From an uncultured Fidelibacterota bacterium (GTDB lineage: Bacteria; Fidelibacterota; UBA8477; JABMPR01), in NCBI GenBank assembly GCA_937888365.1, contig CALBFA010000072.1, forward strand, positions 52,598 through 116,597: 64,000 nucleotides of DNA, read 5' to 3'. Both the position numbers and the translations under genes were made by a program. Positions 55,651 to 64,000 of the stretch are shown piece by piece. The notes beneath the pieces were generated by a model. The model worked only from the letters and a program-made list of their open reading frames with translations. It had not been told where the DNA came from and searched no databases. Every line of letters begins with the position of its first letter. The first letter of the stretch is position 1.

Positions 55651-57441
55651 TTATACGTATAACGTATCAATCTCATTTTTGAACCGTTCTTCTACGATTT
55701 TCTTCTTTATTTTCATAGAAGGTGTTAAGGTACCATCTTCAATTGTAAATTCTTTTTTAAGTAAGAGAAATTTTTTGACAGTTTCATAATGACTAAAATC
55801 AACGAGAGCTTTTTTTAATTCATTTGTATAAAGATCCATTACTTTTTCATTATCTGTCAAATCTTCAGGTTTATCAAATGATATCCCATTCTCTTTTGCC
55901 CATTCGCTCAATGTTACAAATGTTGGGACAATCAAGGCCGAAATAAACTTACGCCTATCACCTATAATGATGATTTGCTCAACAAATTTACTTAGTGCAA
56001 CGGCATTTTCCATTGGAGCGGGTGCAACGTTTTTGCCGCCAGCTGTAACGATTAGGTTCTTTTTCCTATCCGTAATTCTGAGATAACCATTATCAAACAC
56101 ACCAATATCACCCGTATGAAACCATCCTTCATCATCAATAGCTTCTTTTGTGGCGATTTCATCTTTAAAATAGCCCATCATAATACTGGGAGCTTTACCT
56201 AATATTTCACCATCATCCGCAATTCGTACTTCGACATTGCTGAGGGTCGGACCAACCGTCCCAAAGCGATAATCTTCAGGTGTATTCACCGTTAAAACCG
56301 GAGAAGTTTCTGTCAATCCGTAACCTTCAAGAATTTTGATACCCGCAGCATCAAAGAAATTACCAATCTCAGCTGAGAGTGGCGCACCACCGCTACAGAA
56401 ATACCTGAAACGATTTCCAACTAAACTTTGAATTTTAATAAATACAAGTTTATTGGCTAGATTCATTCTTTTTTGTAGGCCAGATGTTATAGTCCCTGCT
56501 CTTCGGGCGGCTACATATGCGTAACCTGTTTTAACAGCCCATCCTGCAATTTTTCGTTTAAGGAATGAACCGGCTGCAAACTTTGCTTGTACACCAGCAT
56601 ACATTTTTTCATAAAGTCTTGGGACAGAGAGTACAAAAGTAGGGTTAATTTCCGATAAATTCGCAACAACTGTTTCGATGCCTTCGGCATAATTAATGGT
56701 TGCTCCAGTGAAGGTAGCTAAATAGTGCCCCGCCATCCTTTCAAAGACGTGACTTAAAGGCAAGAATGATAAAAATTCATCTTCATTTGTAACTTGAAGA
56801 ACTTCAAGACTTGCAATCACATTTGTGACTAAGTTATTATGCGAAAGCATAACTCCTTTTGGATTTCCAGTTGTACCGCTTGTATAAATAAGTGTCAGTA
56901 AATCTTCTTTCTTAACACTCATGGCTCTTTCTTCAAAATCGTACGCGTCATCAGAGATTTTAAACGCTTTCCCTTTTTCCATAAGGTCTGAAAAAGTGAT
57001 GACTAAATTATTATCTGTTTCAGGCTTGTCATCCATGCAGATAATAGTACTTAAATTTGTACATTCGCCGGCTATTTCGAGTGTTTTACTGACTTGTTCA
57101 GCATTTTGGGCAAAAATTGCTTTAGATTCTGAATGTGCAAGGATGTAAGCAATTTGTTTTGGAATTAACGTTGGATAGATGGACGCTGAAGCAGCGCCTA
57201 ATGTAGTGATAGCGTAGTCAGAGAATGCCCATTTGGGACCATTGCCTGAAAGTATCGCAACTTTGTCACCAGACCCTAAACCTAAACTAGCTAATCCATA
57301 AGAAGCGTTCTCGATTGTTTCCCTTGCTTCCTTTCCAGTAATACTTTTCCAAACACCATCTACTTTTTCTCGGTACAATACGGAATCTTGGTATTTGTTG
57401 GTTGTTCCAATAATCATTTCGGCAATTGTGTTGTAACTCAC
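55651..57441 (-). CDS. Long-chain fatty acid-CoA ligase (AMP-forming)
   Basis: The 596-residue adenylate-forming enzyme activates fatty acids to acyl-CoA. The P-loop is YTSGTTGNPKG (186-196). GYGLTETSPV, DEGWFHTGDIG and ITDRKKNLIVTAGGKN are the remaining ANL motifs. It resembles the FadD15-like long-chain group. The start is GTG at 57441 with a strong AGGAGG. It ends in a terminator and is divergent from the tRNA-Leu gene. Confidence 0.93.
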   Translation of the reverse strand: MSYNTIAEMIIGTTNKYQDSVLYREKVDGVWKSITGKEARETIENASYGLASLGLGSGDKVAILSGNGPKWAFSDYAITTLGAASASIYPTLIPKQIAYILAHSESKAIFAQNAEQVSKTLEIAGECTNLSTIICMDDKPETDNNLVITFSDLMEKGKAFKISDDAYDFEERAMSVKKEDLLTLIYTSGTTGNPKGVMLSHNNLVTNVIASLEVLQVTNEDEFLSFLPLSHVFERMAGHYLATFTGATINYAEGIETVVANLSEINPTFVLSVPRLYEKMYAGVQAKFAAGSFLKRKIAGWAVKTGYAYVAARRAGTITSGLQKRMNLANKLVFIKIQSLVGNRFRYFCSGGAPLSAEIGNFFDAAGIKILEGYGLTETSPVLTVNTPEDYRFGTVGPTLSNVEVRIADDGEILGKAPSIMMGYFKDEIATKEAIDDEGWFHTGDIGVFDNGYLRITDRKKNLIVTAGGKNVAPAPMENAVALSKFVEQIIIIGDRRKFISALIVPTFVTLSEWAKENGISFDKPEDLTDNEKVMDLYTNELKKALVDFSHYETVKKFLLLKKEFTIEDGTLTPSMKIKKKIVEERFKNEIDTLYV

Positions 57442-57514
57442 TGAGTCCTCCTATTTGCGACTGTTTCGTTTGTGCTCTATTTTAAAAATATTTTAATAGA
57501 TGAGAAGCTATTTG

Positions 57515-57543
57515 TTGACTGACGGAGGAGTTTCTGCTATCAT
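57515..57543 (+). promoter_or_regulatory. tRNA-Leu promoter
   Basis: TTGACT (57515-57520) and TATCAT (57538-57543) are separated by 17 bp, close to the sigma70 consensus. The mature tRNA begins 16 bp later, which allows a leader of about 8 nt. The GC-rich discriminator CCGCGC fits growth-rate or stringent control of stable RNA genes. Confidence 0.75.
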
Positions 57544-57558
57544 ACCGCGCTTTTTAAA

Positions 57559-57642
57559 GCCAGGGTGGCGGAATTGGTAGACGCAGTGGATTCAAAATCC
57601 ACCGTTGGCAACAATGTGGGGGTTCGAGTCCCCCCCCTGGTA
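57559..57642 (+). tRNA. tRNA-Leu (anticodon CAA)
   Basis: The 84-nt sequence folds as a class II tRNA. The acceptor GCCAGGG pairs with CCCTGGT (one G-U). The anticodon stem GTGGA/TCCAC carries the loop TTCAAAA (anticodon CAA). A long variable arm follows, then the T-arm GGGGG-TTCGAGT-CCCCC. The discriminator is A, as needed for leucine, and CCA is not encoded. It reads UUG codons. It is the only clear plus-strand gene in the window. Confidence 0.96.
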
Positions 57643-57656
57643 CTCTATTTTATTAA

Positions 57657-57758
57657 ATTCACGAAACCTTTAGGTCTGGCGACACTTCAACTGCAAACCA
57701 TAATTTTGAAATTCTTAAAGATACGTCCAAAGAAGTTTTCGAACGATTGGAAAATTAA
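57657..57758 (+). pseudogene. Open frame without a start next to tRNA-Leu
   Basis: A frame of 33 codons runs from just after a stop (57654) to TAA at 57756-57758, with composition like a protein C-terminus (HETFRSGDTS... FERLEN). It has no ATG, GTG or TTG start near its beginning and I recognise no family. It may be the decayed end of a gene inserted beside the tRNA, or chance. No att-type repeat of the tRNA 3' end is visible nearby. Confidence 0.2.
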
Positions 57759-57762
57759 ATAA

Positions 57763-59115
57763 TTACAATGATTTAAATCTTAACACTAATTCTGGGTCAA
57801 TATTCACTTCTTGGCCCAGATTTCCTTCTATAATTTTACCCTTATTAAACACAATATTTCCGTTTACAATCGTTGTTACGGGCCATCCTGTCAATGTCTG
57901 ACCATGATATGGACTCCAATTAACTTTCGTCATTAAAGCGCCATTTTGGACGGTTTTCTCTAACTTTAAATCGACTATTACTAAATCAGCATTATAACCA
58001 ATTTCAATTTTACCTCTATTCACAATGCCGTATAAGCGAGCGGGGGCTTCAGACATCCATTTCGTAATATCATTTAAACTTGCGTTCCCCTTCCTCACTT
58101 CATTAAGCATTAGAGGTAGAGACGTCTCAACACCCGGCATTCCAGAAGGCGCTTTGCCGTAAAGCTGGCTTTTCTCTGCCATAGTATGAGGCGCATGATC
58201 CGTAGCAATACACTGAATTGTACCCTCTTTCAAACCTTTCCAAAGTCCAATAGAATGATGTCTTTCGCGAAGTGGTGGATTCATTTGTGCTAAACTTCCC
58301 AACTTTTCATAGACTTCTGGTCCATTCAATAACAGATGCTGTGGACATACTTCAGCGCTTATGACTGTGTTGGGGGGTAAGCATTTTAAGAAATTAACTT
58401 CATTCTCTGTGGAAACATGTAAAATGTGTAGGCGTCGTTTAAATTTAAATGATAATCTACAGGCTAATTGAGTCGTTTTCATAGCCGCTTCAGGTGAACG
58501 AATTTGTGAATGGATAGAAAAATCCGACGACTCATCAACAAAATATTTTTCATAATTGGATTTAATGATGTCATCATCTTCTGAATGCACCGCTATAAGT
58601 TTATTGCCAGTTTCAAATATTTTTAACAGATCATCAGGGTTATTGACGAGCAAATCACCCGTGCTAGAACCCATAAATATTTTGATGCCTGCAACGTTTT
58701 CTACCCGATTTAATGCTTCCAGATTGTCTTTGGTAGCACCAATAAAAAAGTTGTAGTTCACGATGGATTTCTCAGACGCGAGCTTTTTTTTCATCGACAT
58801 TAATTCAACCGTCGTAATAGATGGTTTATTATTTGGCATATCCAAAAATGTTGTTACGCCGCCACTCGCCGCTGCACGACTTCCTGAAAATAAGTCTTCT
58901 TTCCATTCATGGCCAGGCTCCCGAAAATGCACCTGTGGGTCAATGACGCCAGCCATCACATGTAATCCAGAGGCATCAATAATTTCATATTCTGGTTTTG
59001 CAGCGATAGTCTCCTCTATCATTTCAATAATTCCATTTTTACTCAATAAATCAGCTTTAAATATTTTTTCTGTCGTTACGATTGTTCCATTTTTTATTAA
59101 AAGTGCGTTGTTCAT
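57763..59115 (-). CDS. pyrC: Dihydroorotase (class I type)
   Basis: The 450-residue amidohydrolase closes carbamoyl-aspartate to dihydroorotate in pyrimidine synthesis. Motifs: IDPQVHFREPGHEWKED (58-74), DMPNNKP, a mid-chain ILHVST, CPQHLLL and ATDHAPHT. The first metal motif reads DPQVHFR, so the usual D-x-H-x-H has Gln in place of the first His; I recall this in some other bacterial dihydroorotases. Allantoinase is the main alternative. AAGGAG precedes the ATG at 59115. It follows comEC by 23 bp. Confidence 0.85.
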   Translation of the reverse strand: MNNALLIKNGTIVTTEKIFKADLLSKNGIIEMIEETIAAKPEYEIIDASGLHVMAGVIDPQVHFREPGHEWKEDLFSGSRAAASGGVTTFLDMPNNKPSITTVELMSMKKKLASEKSIVNYNFFIGATKDNLEALNRVENVAGIKIFMGSSTGDLLVNNPDDLLKIFETGNKLIAVHSEDDDIIKSNYEKYFVDESSDFSIHSQIRSPEAAMKTTQLACRLSFKFKRRLHILHVSTENEVNFLKCLPPNTVISAEVCPQHLLLNGPEVYEKLGSLAQMNPPLRERHHSIGLWKGLKEGTIQCIATDHAPHTMAEKSQLYGKAPSGMPGVETSLPLMLNEVRKGNASLNDITKWMSEAPARLYGIVNRGKIEIGYNADLVIVDLKLEKTVQNGALMTKVNWSPYHGQTLTGWPVTTIVNGNIVFNKGKIIEGNLGQEVNIDPELVLRFKSL

Positions 59116-59138
59116 TATTTTCTCCTTAGTGTGCCAAA

Positions 59139-61127
59139 CTATTCGTAACCCTGCCTCCCTACAATTCTTTTTCCTTCATTTGTGATGCCTATTCCTCCAT
59201 TTTCTAGATTAAAATCAGCTTCCTCTTTATTGACACTCGATAACTTGATATGTATCGAGTCTTGATCATGGATAATCTTTATGTGTGAATATTCTATGTC
59301 ATCAAATGAATTAATATGAAAAACAATGCTAGAATCACTCAAATATAGTGATTCATTTTCAACAAGATTTTGCGATTTTTTAATTCTAATATTTTCAAAA
59401 TATTTAAGATTTATGCCGTAATAATCGAATGAATCATTCATTAAATATTCTAGTGCTGGTTTAATCAAATAATTGATGTCTTTCTTTCGAGGTCGTGAAT
59501 TAATGGGTGCTATTATAATTGGCGAATCTCCAGAAATCGATAGAACAGGATAACGATTCCCATCGAGAATATTGATATTGAATGCTTTATGAGACATATT
59601 GAATTCCCAAATTAATATGTTTAACGCCAACAGTCCGAATAAAACACTCCATGAATATTTTTTAATGATGATGAATAGCAGGACACCAAGCATAAGTGAA
59701 ATTGACAGAGTCGAAAGAACTGAATAATGTTGAAACAGGATATATAAGACATCAATATTGGCAAATATTTCGGCAAGTTTAAACGCTATCCAACTCGAGA
59801 ATTCAATAACGCCTCCCCAGATAAACGTCAGTTTTGGAACAATTGCACCGAGAGCAGAAATCAATAATCCGAGGGGTACAATCATGGAAATAATTGGGAT
59901 TATAAATAGATTTGCAGCTAGACCCGCCAAAGGTAAAACATGAAAATGATAAAGCGTGAACGGGAAGGTACCTAGCTGAGCTGCAAAAGAGACAATTATT
60001 AAATCGATACACCATTTAAATAACTTATACCATGAGAGGTAATGCAAATATTTATTCATTATTTCCGATATTATTGGATAGAGAACAACGATACCCAATA
60101 CAGCGGCAAACGAAAGCTGGAATCCAGGTGTTAGTATATCAAGAGGACGGAACATCAGTAATAAGATACCAGAGGCACCCAAAATATTAAGAATATGCGT
60201 GGGTCGTTCAATCCATTTTGAAAATAGAATAAGAAACGTCATCGTACCGGCTCTAATCACAGAAGGAGCCCCTCCAGTGAGGATGGCATAAATAACGAGT
60301 CCAAGCGTTGTGAATAATAATCGCCATCCAAACTTTAAATAAATAATGCCTGTTAAAAAAAACAAAATATACGCAACGAGGCCCACATGAAGTCCACTCA
60401 CGGCTAGGACGTGAATGACGCCACTTTTTGAAAAGTTTTGCAGAATTTCTTGATCTAATGCACTTTTATCGCCGAGCAGAAGACCTTCAACTAAATTTGC
60501 ACCTCCGCCATTAATATTTGATTTAATATTTTCTCTGATGTTATTTTGAAGATTTTCAACATTTGACACAAGCGATGCCTTTGCTAGAACAAAATTTAAG
60601 GGGGTCTGTAGAATAGATTCTGCATTATACAGAATTGATTTTTGAAGATAATAACTTCGTTCATTCCACAATCCGGGATTATGAGGCAAGCTTGGTAATT
60701 TAAATCGAACTGAATCGGCGATTTGGGCACCGATATTATAAGGCATCATAACCTTTGTTACATAAACGGCTTTTATTTTTTTTTCTAATACTGATTCGTT
60801 AATCGCGTGTATAGTAATGATTGTACGTTGGCGACCTGAAGCAGAATAACGTATCTCACTCATTTCGGCATTTATGAAATAAGCATCATTATTGAGTAAT
60901 TTTTCATCTGGGTTTTCCCATGTCGCAACACTCGCTCTCATGATTCCTATTAAAAGAAATACAGCAAATAATGTTTTATTATGCAATAAAAATGTCGCGA
61001 GGGGGATTGAAAAAATGCAAACAAATAAGAATACGATACTGAGTACGATTGTTATATCGCTTTTTAGTACGATTAATATTCCGAGGGACAGTGCTGTCCA
61101 GAAAATCAGTAAAGGAGTCTTATTCAT
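59139..61127 (-). CDS. comEC: ComEC/Rec2-family membrane protein lacking an intact metallo-beta-lactamase domain
   Basis: The 662-residue protein has two or three N-terminal membrane segments and a DUF4131 OB-like domain (with LPHNPGLWNERSYYL). The Competence domain follows, with LLLGDKSALDQEI and SGVIHVLAVSGLHVG and about eight membrane segments. ComEC forms the channel for DNA uptake. The C-terminal ~160 residues start like the usual domain (FNINILDGNRYPVL) but lack the HxHxDH metal motif, so nuclease activity is unlikely. No other competence genes are in the window. Confidence 0.88.
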   Translation of the reverse strand: MNKTPLLIFWTALSLGILIVLKSDITIVLSIVFLFVCIFSIPLATFLLHNKTLFAVFLLIGIMRASVATWENPDEKLLNNDAYFINAEMSEIRYSASGRQRTIITIHAINESVLEKKIKAVYVTKVMMPYNIGAQIADSVRFKLPSLPHNPGLWNERSYYLQKSILYNAESILQTPLNFVLAKASLVSNVENLQNNIRENIKSNINGGGANLVEGLLLGDKSALDQEILQNFSKSGVIHVLAVSGLHVGLVAYILFFLTGIIYLKFGWRLLFTTLGLVIYAILTGGAPSVIRAGTMTFLILFSKWIERPTHILNILGASGILLLMFRPLDILTPGFQLSFAAVLGIVVLYPIISEIMNKYLHYLSWYKLFKWCIDLIIVSFAAQLGTFPFTLYHFHVLPLAGLAANLFIIPIISMIVPLGLLISALGAIVPKLTFIWGGVIEFSSWIAFKLAEIFANIDVLYILFQHYSVLSTLSISLMLGVLLFIIIKKYSWSVLFGLLALNILIWEFNMSHKAFNINILDGNRYPVLSISGDSPIIIAPINSRPRKKDINYLIKPALEYLMNDSFDYYGINLKYFENIRIKKSQNLVENESLYLSDSSIVFHINSFDDIEYSHIKIIHDQDSIHIKLSSVNKEEADFNLENGGIGITNEGKRIVGRQGYE

Positions 61128-61196
61128 GCCTCTCTCTATAAGGATGTAAAAGTAATCACTGAATTTCTAAAAAGAAGAATAATTATTTTAAATAAA

Positions 61197-61223
61197 AAAA
61201 GGAGCACAAAATATGCTCCTTTT
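61197..61223 (-). terminator. Rho-independent terminator of lepB
   Basis: AAAAGGAGCA (61197-61206) and TGCTCCTTTT (61214-61223) form a 10-bp stem with a 7-nt loop, followed on the minus strand by TTTTTTT. It lies 26 bp after the lepB stop (61249) and 70 bp before comEC. Confidence 0.9.
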
Positions 61224-61248
61224 ATAAATGATGCGATTTTAGCGTGGA

Positions 61249-62142
61249 TTAATCTATTAAACGAAACATCCTATTAAAGCGGATTTTAAAAAGTCGTTTT
61301 AAAAGATTAGGTTCCGTTTGCTCCCAAGAAAGATATGTAATAAGTGCTTCGCCAATGATGTTATTCTCAGGAACCATGCCCCAGTAACGCGAATCATGGG
61401 AATTGTCTCTGTTGTCACCCATCATAAAATAAAAATTTTGTTCACATTTGTATTCATCTTTTTCGATGCCATCAACCGTGAATTTGTTATTGGCCGATAA
61501 TCCAACGTCGTGTCCATCTAAAGAAATGACATTCATAATTTGATCAATCGGGAAGGTGTTAGTTGTCAAAATATCGCCCTCTTTTGGCAAATAGAGTGGT
61601 CCAAATTGATCTCGATTTTGCATCGTTCTCGGAAATACGTAAGTCTCTTTATAATTTTTATCATAGATGTTGAGACGAGAGGCTTTGCCATGTTCAGGAA
61701 GCACAAACTCAACGCCATCAATAAAAATATTTTTATTTTTTATTTCAAGAGTTTGTCCTGGTCCTGCAATGCATCGCTTGATGTAATTAAGACTTGGGTC
61801 GAGTGGCCCAATTTTATTCCCAGGCCAACGGTCGTTAGGATATCTAAAAATAACGACATCGCCTGTTTCAGGTGTGTCAAATCCTGGCAAGCGCGTAAAT
61901 GGAACCGAAAACCCAAAATTAGTCCAAGGAATTCCAATCCAATCTGGAGTTCGAATGCCGAAAACAAATTTATTTCCGAAAATGAAATCCCCTACTTTAA
62001 TCGTATTTTCCATTGATCCAGTTGGCACATTATAAGCTTCAATTACGGACGCTTTCAAAATCAAGACTGTTACAATAACATGTAATAATCCTCGTGTGAA
62101 CGAACTTTTATTTTTATCATTTTTCTTCTTTGATTTACGCAT
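61249..62142 (-). CDS. lepB: Signal peptidase I
   Basis: The 297-residue membrane serine protease removes Sec/Tat signal peptides at the outer face of the inner membrane. There is one N-terminal membrane segment (about 17-36), then the Ser-Lys dyad: Ser43 in VPTGSMENT and Lys122 in YIKRCIAGPGQ. The box MMGDNRDNSHDSRYWG is also complete. I start at the ATG at 62142 because GGAG lies 6 nt before it; an ATG at 62154 would add four residues. It is large for the family because of inserted beta regions. Confidence 0.94.
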   Translation of the reverse strand: MRKSKKKNDKNKSSFTRGLLHVIVTVLILKASVIEAYNVPTGSMENTIKVGDFIFGNKFVFGIRTPDWIGIPWTNFGFSVPFTRLPGFDTPETGDVVIFRYPNDRWPGNKIGPLDPSLNYIKRCIAGPGQTLEIKNKNIFIDGVEFVLPEHGKASRLNIYDKNYKETYVFPRTMQNRDQFGPLYLPKEGDILTTNTFPIDQIMNVISLDGHDVGLSANNKFTVDGIEKDEYKCEQNFYFMMGDNRDNSHDSRYWGMVPENNIIGEALITYLSWEQTEPNLLKRLFKIRFNRMFRLID

Positions 62143-62219
62143 CGTCAACTCCATTAGTTCTAAGAATATATTTACTCAAATACATTTTGTTCATGATTCA
62201 TTTCATGCAAATATTTTTT

Positions 62220-63932
62220 TTAGTATCCACCAGCATGCGCTCCGCGACGAGGATCCGGGACACCAATCCAACCACCATATATCGGGTCGTAAAAAATGGC
62301 GTTTGATTCGCCTATCCATGATCGTATTTCAAATTCATAGCCTTGATTTTCCAACGATTGAATGGTTTCTTGAGAAAGTCCAAATGGCTCATAATACACA
62401 ACGTCAGGTAGCCATTGATGATGAAAGCGAGGGCTTGAAATAGCCAATACAGGCGGCATCTTATAATCAATCGTATTTAATATTAATTGCAAAACTGATG
62501 TAATAATGGTCGATCCGCCAGGAGAACCCAAAACACTCACAACTTTACCCTCTTTCATTACAATCGTAGGTGTCATGGATGAAAGCATTCGTTTGTTCGG
62601 CTCAATCGCATTAGCGATATTCCCCACTAATCCAAACATATTTGGGACCCCAGGTTTCGCTGAAAAGTCATCCATTTCGTCATTGAGCAAAAATCCGTAT
62701 CCCTTAACTGTCACGCGAGACCCAAAGGTCCAATTTAAAGTATATGTATTTGAAACGGCGTTCCCCCACTTATCAACAACCGAGAAGTGAGTCGTTTCTT
62801 CGCTTTCTTTAAAGTATCGCTTTAAACTATCCATCTCTGATGCTGTCCAAGGTGAAACCGATTCGCTACTATGATATGTTGATAAGTCGTTCAATTCTTT
62901 ACGTCTGCCAGCATATTCTTTCGATATCATTTCATTTATCGGGACGTCAATAAAGTCAGGGTCGCCAAGCCATTCAGATCGGTCGGCATAGACCAATCTT
63001 TCCGCTTCAACAATCTTTTGTATGGCAGCAGATGAATGCCAAAATAATGTATCAAGACCTTCGTCTTCAAGGAGATTCAAGATTCCTATCAGCGCAATCC
63101 CACCAGAACTGGGTGGTGGCATGGACATAATTTCATAGCCTTTGTAGGTTCCCAGCACCGGTGTTCGATTCATCGCTTTATAATTTTTTAAATCGTCTAA
63201 TGTCATAATTCCTTTAAAATCTAATATGGTAGAAACAACAGCCTCAGCAACAGGACCTTCATAAAAGCCTTTATTCCCATGTTTGCTAATTAATTTTAAC
63301 GTTTTCGCTAAATCAGCTTGGATGAATCTATCCCCAGGTTTTGAAAAATTCCCATTATTAGCGAAAACACGTCGCGTCTCAGGAAATGACTCCGTCACAT
63401 TGTATAAATACTCTAAGTTGCGACTCAATTGATATGAGACCTTAAATCCTTTTTGCGCCAGCTTGATGGCGGGTTTCATAACTTTTTTCCGAGATAGCGT
63501 CCCATATTCATCTAAAGCCATTTGCATCCCAGCGACAGTTCCAGGAACGCCTACCGCTAAGCCTCCAAACACGCTTTTATAAGGAATGACATCGCCGTTT
63601 TCGTCAAGATACATATCTCGAAGCGATTTTGCTGGAGCTGTTTCTCTGTAATCTATCGCTATTTGGCGTCCATCTGCCATTTTAATGAGCATAAAGCCAC
63701 CACCGCCAATATTTCCGGCTTGTGGATGCGTTACAGCGAGAGCATACGCTACGGCCACAGCAGCATCAACGGCATTTCCGCCTTTTTTCAAGATTTCAAG
63801 GCCTGCCTCCACTGCTTCTTGATCATGGGCGACAATCATGCCCTCGCGTCCGTAAAAGGTAGGTTGATGAGCAATTGCATGCGTTGAAAATAAAAGCAAG
63901 GCAATGAGAAGTCTGGTTAAGTTTTGTTTCAT
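62220..63932 (-). CDS. ggt: Gamma-glutamyltransferase
   Basis: The 570-residue exported Ntn-hydrolase has a signal peptide (about 1-21). The autocleavage and nucleophile Thr is at about 380 in EETTHFSVVD, and GGGGFMLIK, PPPSSGG and GSPGGSTIITSV are conserved. It breaks down glutathione and gamma-glutamyl peptides in the periplasm. Processing gives a ~379-residue large and ~191-residue small subunit. An AAGG ribosome-binding site precedes the ATG at 63932. No terminator is clear before lepB. Confidence 0.95.
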   Translation of the reverse strand: MKQNLTRLLIALLLFSTHAIAHQPTFYGREGMIVAHDQEAVEAGLEILKKGGNAVDAAVAVAYALAVTHPQAGNIGGGGFMLIKMADGRQIAIDYRETAPAKSLRDMYLDENGDVIPYKSVFGGLAVGVPGTVAGMQMALDEYGTLSRKKVMKPAIKLAQKGFKVSYQLSRNLEYLYNVTESFPETRRVFANNGNFSKPGDRFIQADLAKTLKLISKHGNKGFYEGPVAEAVVSTILDFKGIMTLDDLKNYKAMNRTPVLGTYKGYEIMSMPPPSSGGIALIGILNLLEDEGLDTLFWHSSAAIQKIVEAERLVYADRSEWLGDPDFIDVPINEMISKEYAGRRKELNDLSTYHSSESVSPWTASEMDSLKRYFKESEETTHFSVVDKWGNAVSNTYTLNWTFGSRVTVKGYGFLLNDEMDDFSAKPGVPNMFGLVGNIANAIEPNKRMLSSMTPTIVMKEGKVVSVLGSPGGSTIITSVLQLILNTIDYKMPPVLAISSPRFHHQWLPDVVYYEPFGLSQETIQSLENQGYEFEIRSWIGESNAIFYDPIYGGWIGVPDPRRGAHAGGY

Positions 63933-63945
63933 ATTTAAACCTTAA

Positions 63946-64000
63946 TTAAAAAATTGGGAGTGTCAAAATAACTGGGTCTCTGTTTAAGACTTCCAAAGGT
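63946..64000 (-). CDS. 3' end of an upstream gene (partial)
   Basis: A minus-strand frame enters at the window edge and stops at TAA 63948-63946, with a tail reading PLEVLNRDPVILTLPIF. It ends 13 bp before the ggt ATG. A second frame is also open over this edge, to 63935, so the reading frame is not certain. The fragment is too short to name; the tail is hydrophobic, as in membrane proteins. Confidence 0.35.
   Translation of the reverse strand, partial: PLEVLNRDPVILTLPIF

Noticed and set aside
58763..59185. Plus-strand 140-codon frame opposite the dihydroorotase gene
   Set aside because: Antisense shadow crossing a well-supported gene start; no supporting signal.
61540..62016. Plus-strand 158-codon frame opposite lepB
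   Set aside because: It is antisense to a conserved, complete gene and shows no recognisable motif or ribosome-binding site.
1..64000. CRISPR arrays, insertion sequences, prophage or integrase genes
   Set aside because: No spaced repeat series, transposase-like or phage-like proteins were seen anywhere in the window.

Overview
The window is a gene-dense, AT-rich (roughly 40% GC by eye) bacterial chromosome segment. All of its more than 50 protein genes lie on the minus strand. The only clear plus-strand gene is a tRNA-Leu. I see no insertion sequence, prophage, CRISPR array or rRNA. Several features point to a didermal bacterium of the FCB superphylum, possibly a Marinimicrobia/SAR406-like lineage: a gingipain-fold PorU-like protease with a C-terminal FlgD-like domain beside a PorV-like barrel (type IX secretion type), Lol lipoprotein-export genes, and the order tilS-hpt-ftsH-folP-cdaA. 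The lineage is an inference from gene content, not a phylogeny.

Layout from left to right (transcription runs right to left). 1-210: 5' end of leuS. 351-9430: a run ubiA-family prenyltransferase, ferredoxin, geranylgeranyl-reductase-family flavoprotein, exonuclease-DinG helicase, clpC, glycosyltransferase, DedA-type membrane protein. 9497-16957: alaS, gcvPB, lysA, ridA, DUF5683-like protein and a sodium:neurotransmitter-type symporter, mostly overlapping. 17179-24412: prfB (with a programmed +1 frameshift), lysS, two LolC/E permeases, lolD and hutH. 24587-26409: lrp-family regulator and glnA, closed by a strong terminator. 26477-38408: tilS, hpt, ftsH, folP, cdaA, porU-like, porV-like and an SLBB protein. 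38457-45745: cytochrome c maturation genes ccmE, F, a CcmI-like zinc-ribbon protein, an unknown membrane-anchored protein, ccmA, B, C, D, ending with an archaeal-type (type II) glyceraldehyde-3-phosphate dehydrogenase homologue. 45751-53233: ispH, pdxS, pdxT, dxs, a methylmalonyl-CoA mutase large subunit and two PHP phosphoesterases. 53313-64000: nrnA-type DHH protein, gpsA, acyl-CoA synthetase, tRNA-Leu(CAA), dihydroorotase, ComEC-like protein, signal peptidase I, gamma-glutamyltransferase, and the edge of one more gene.

How the genes fit together. Dxs and IspH make isoprenoid precursors by the MEP route, and such precursors could feed the UbiA-type enzyme. The ferredoxin and reductase beside that enzyme suggest a prenyl chain that is attached and then saturated, as in archaeal ether lipids or saturated prenyl quinones. 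PdxS/PdxT make pyridoxal phosphate, the cofactor of LysA and GcvPB. The Ccm set has the Cys-type CcmE (CxxxY), and no CcmG or CcmH gene is seen here, which resembles the reported 'System I*' variant. The most interesting items are the UbiA-ferredoxin-reductase trio, the unknown protein inside the ccm operon, the archaeal-type GAPDH, the exonuclease-DinG with FeS-type cysteines, the PorU/PorV/SLBB block behind cdaA, and a structured 229-bp gap before nrnA.
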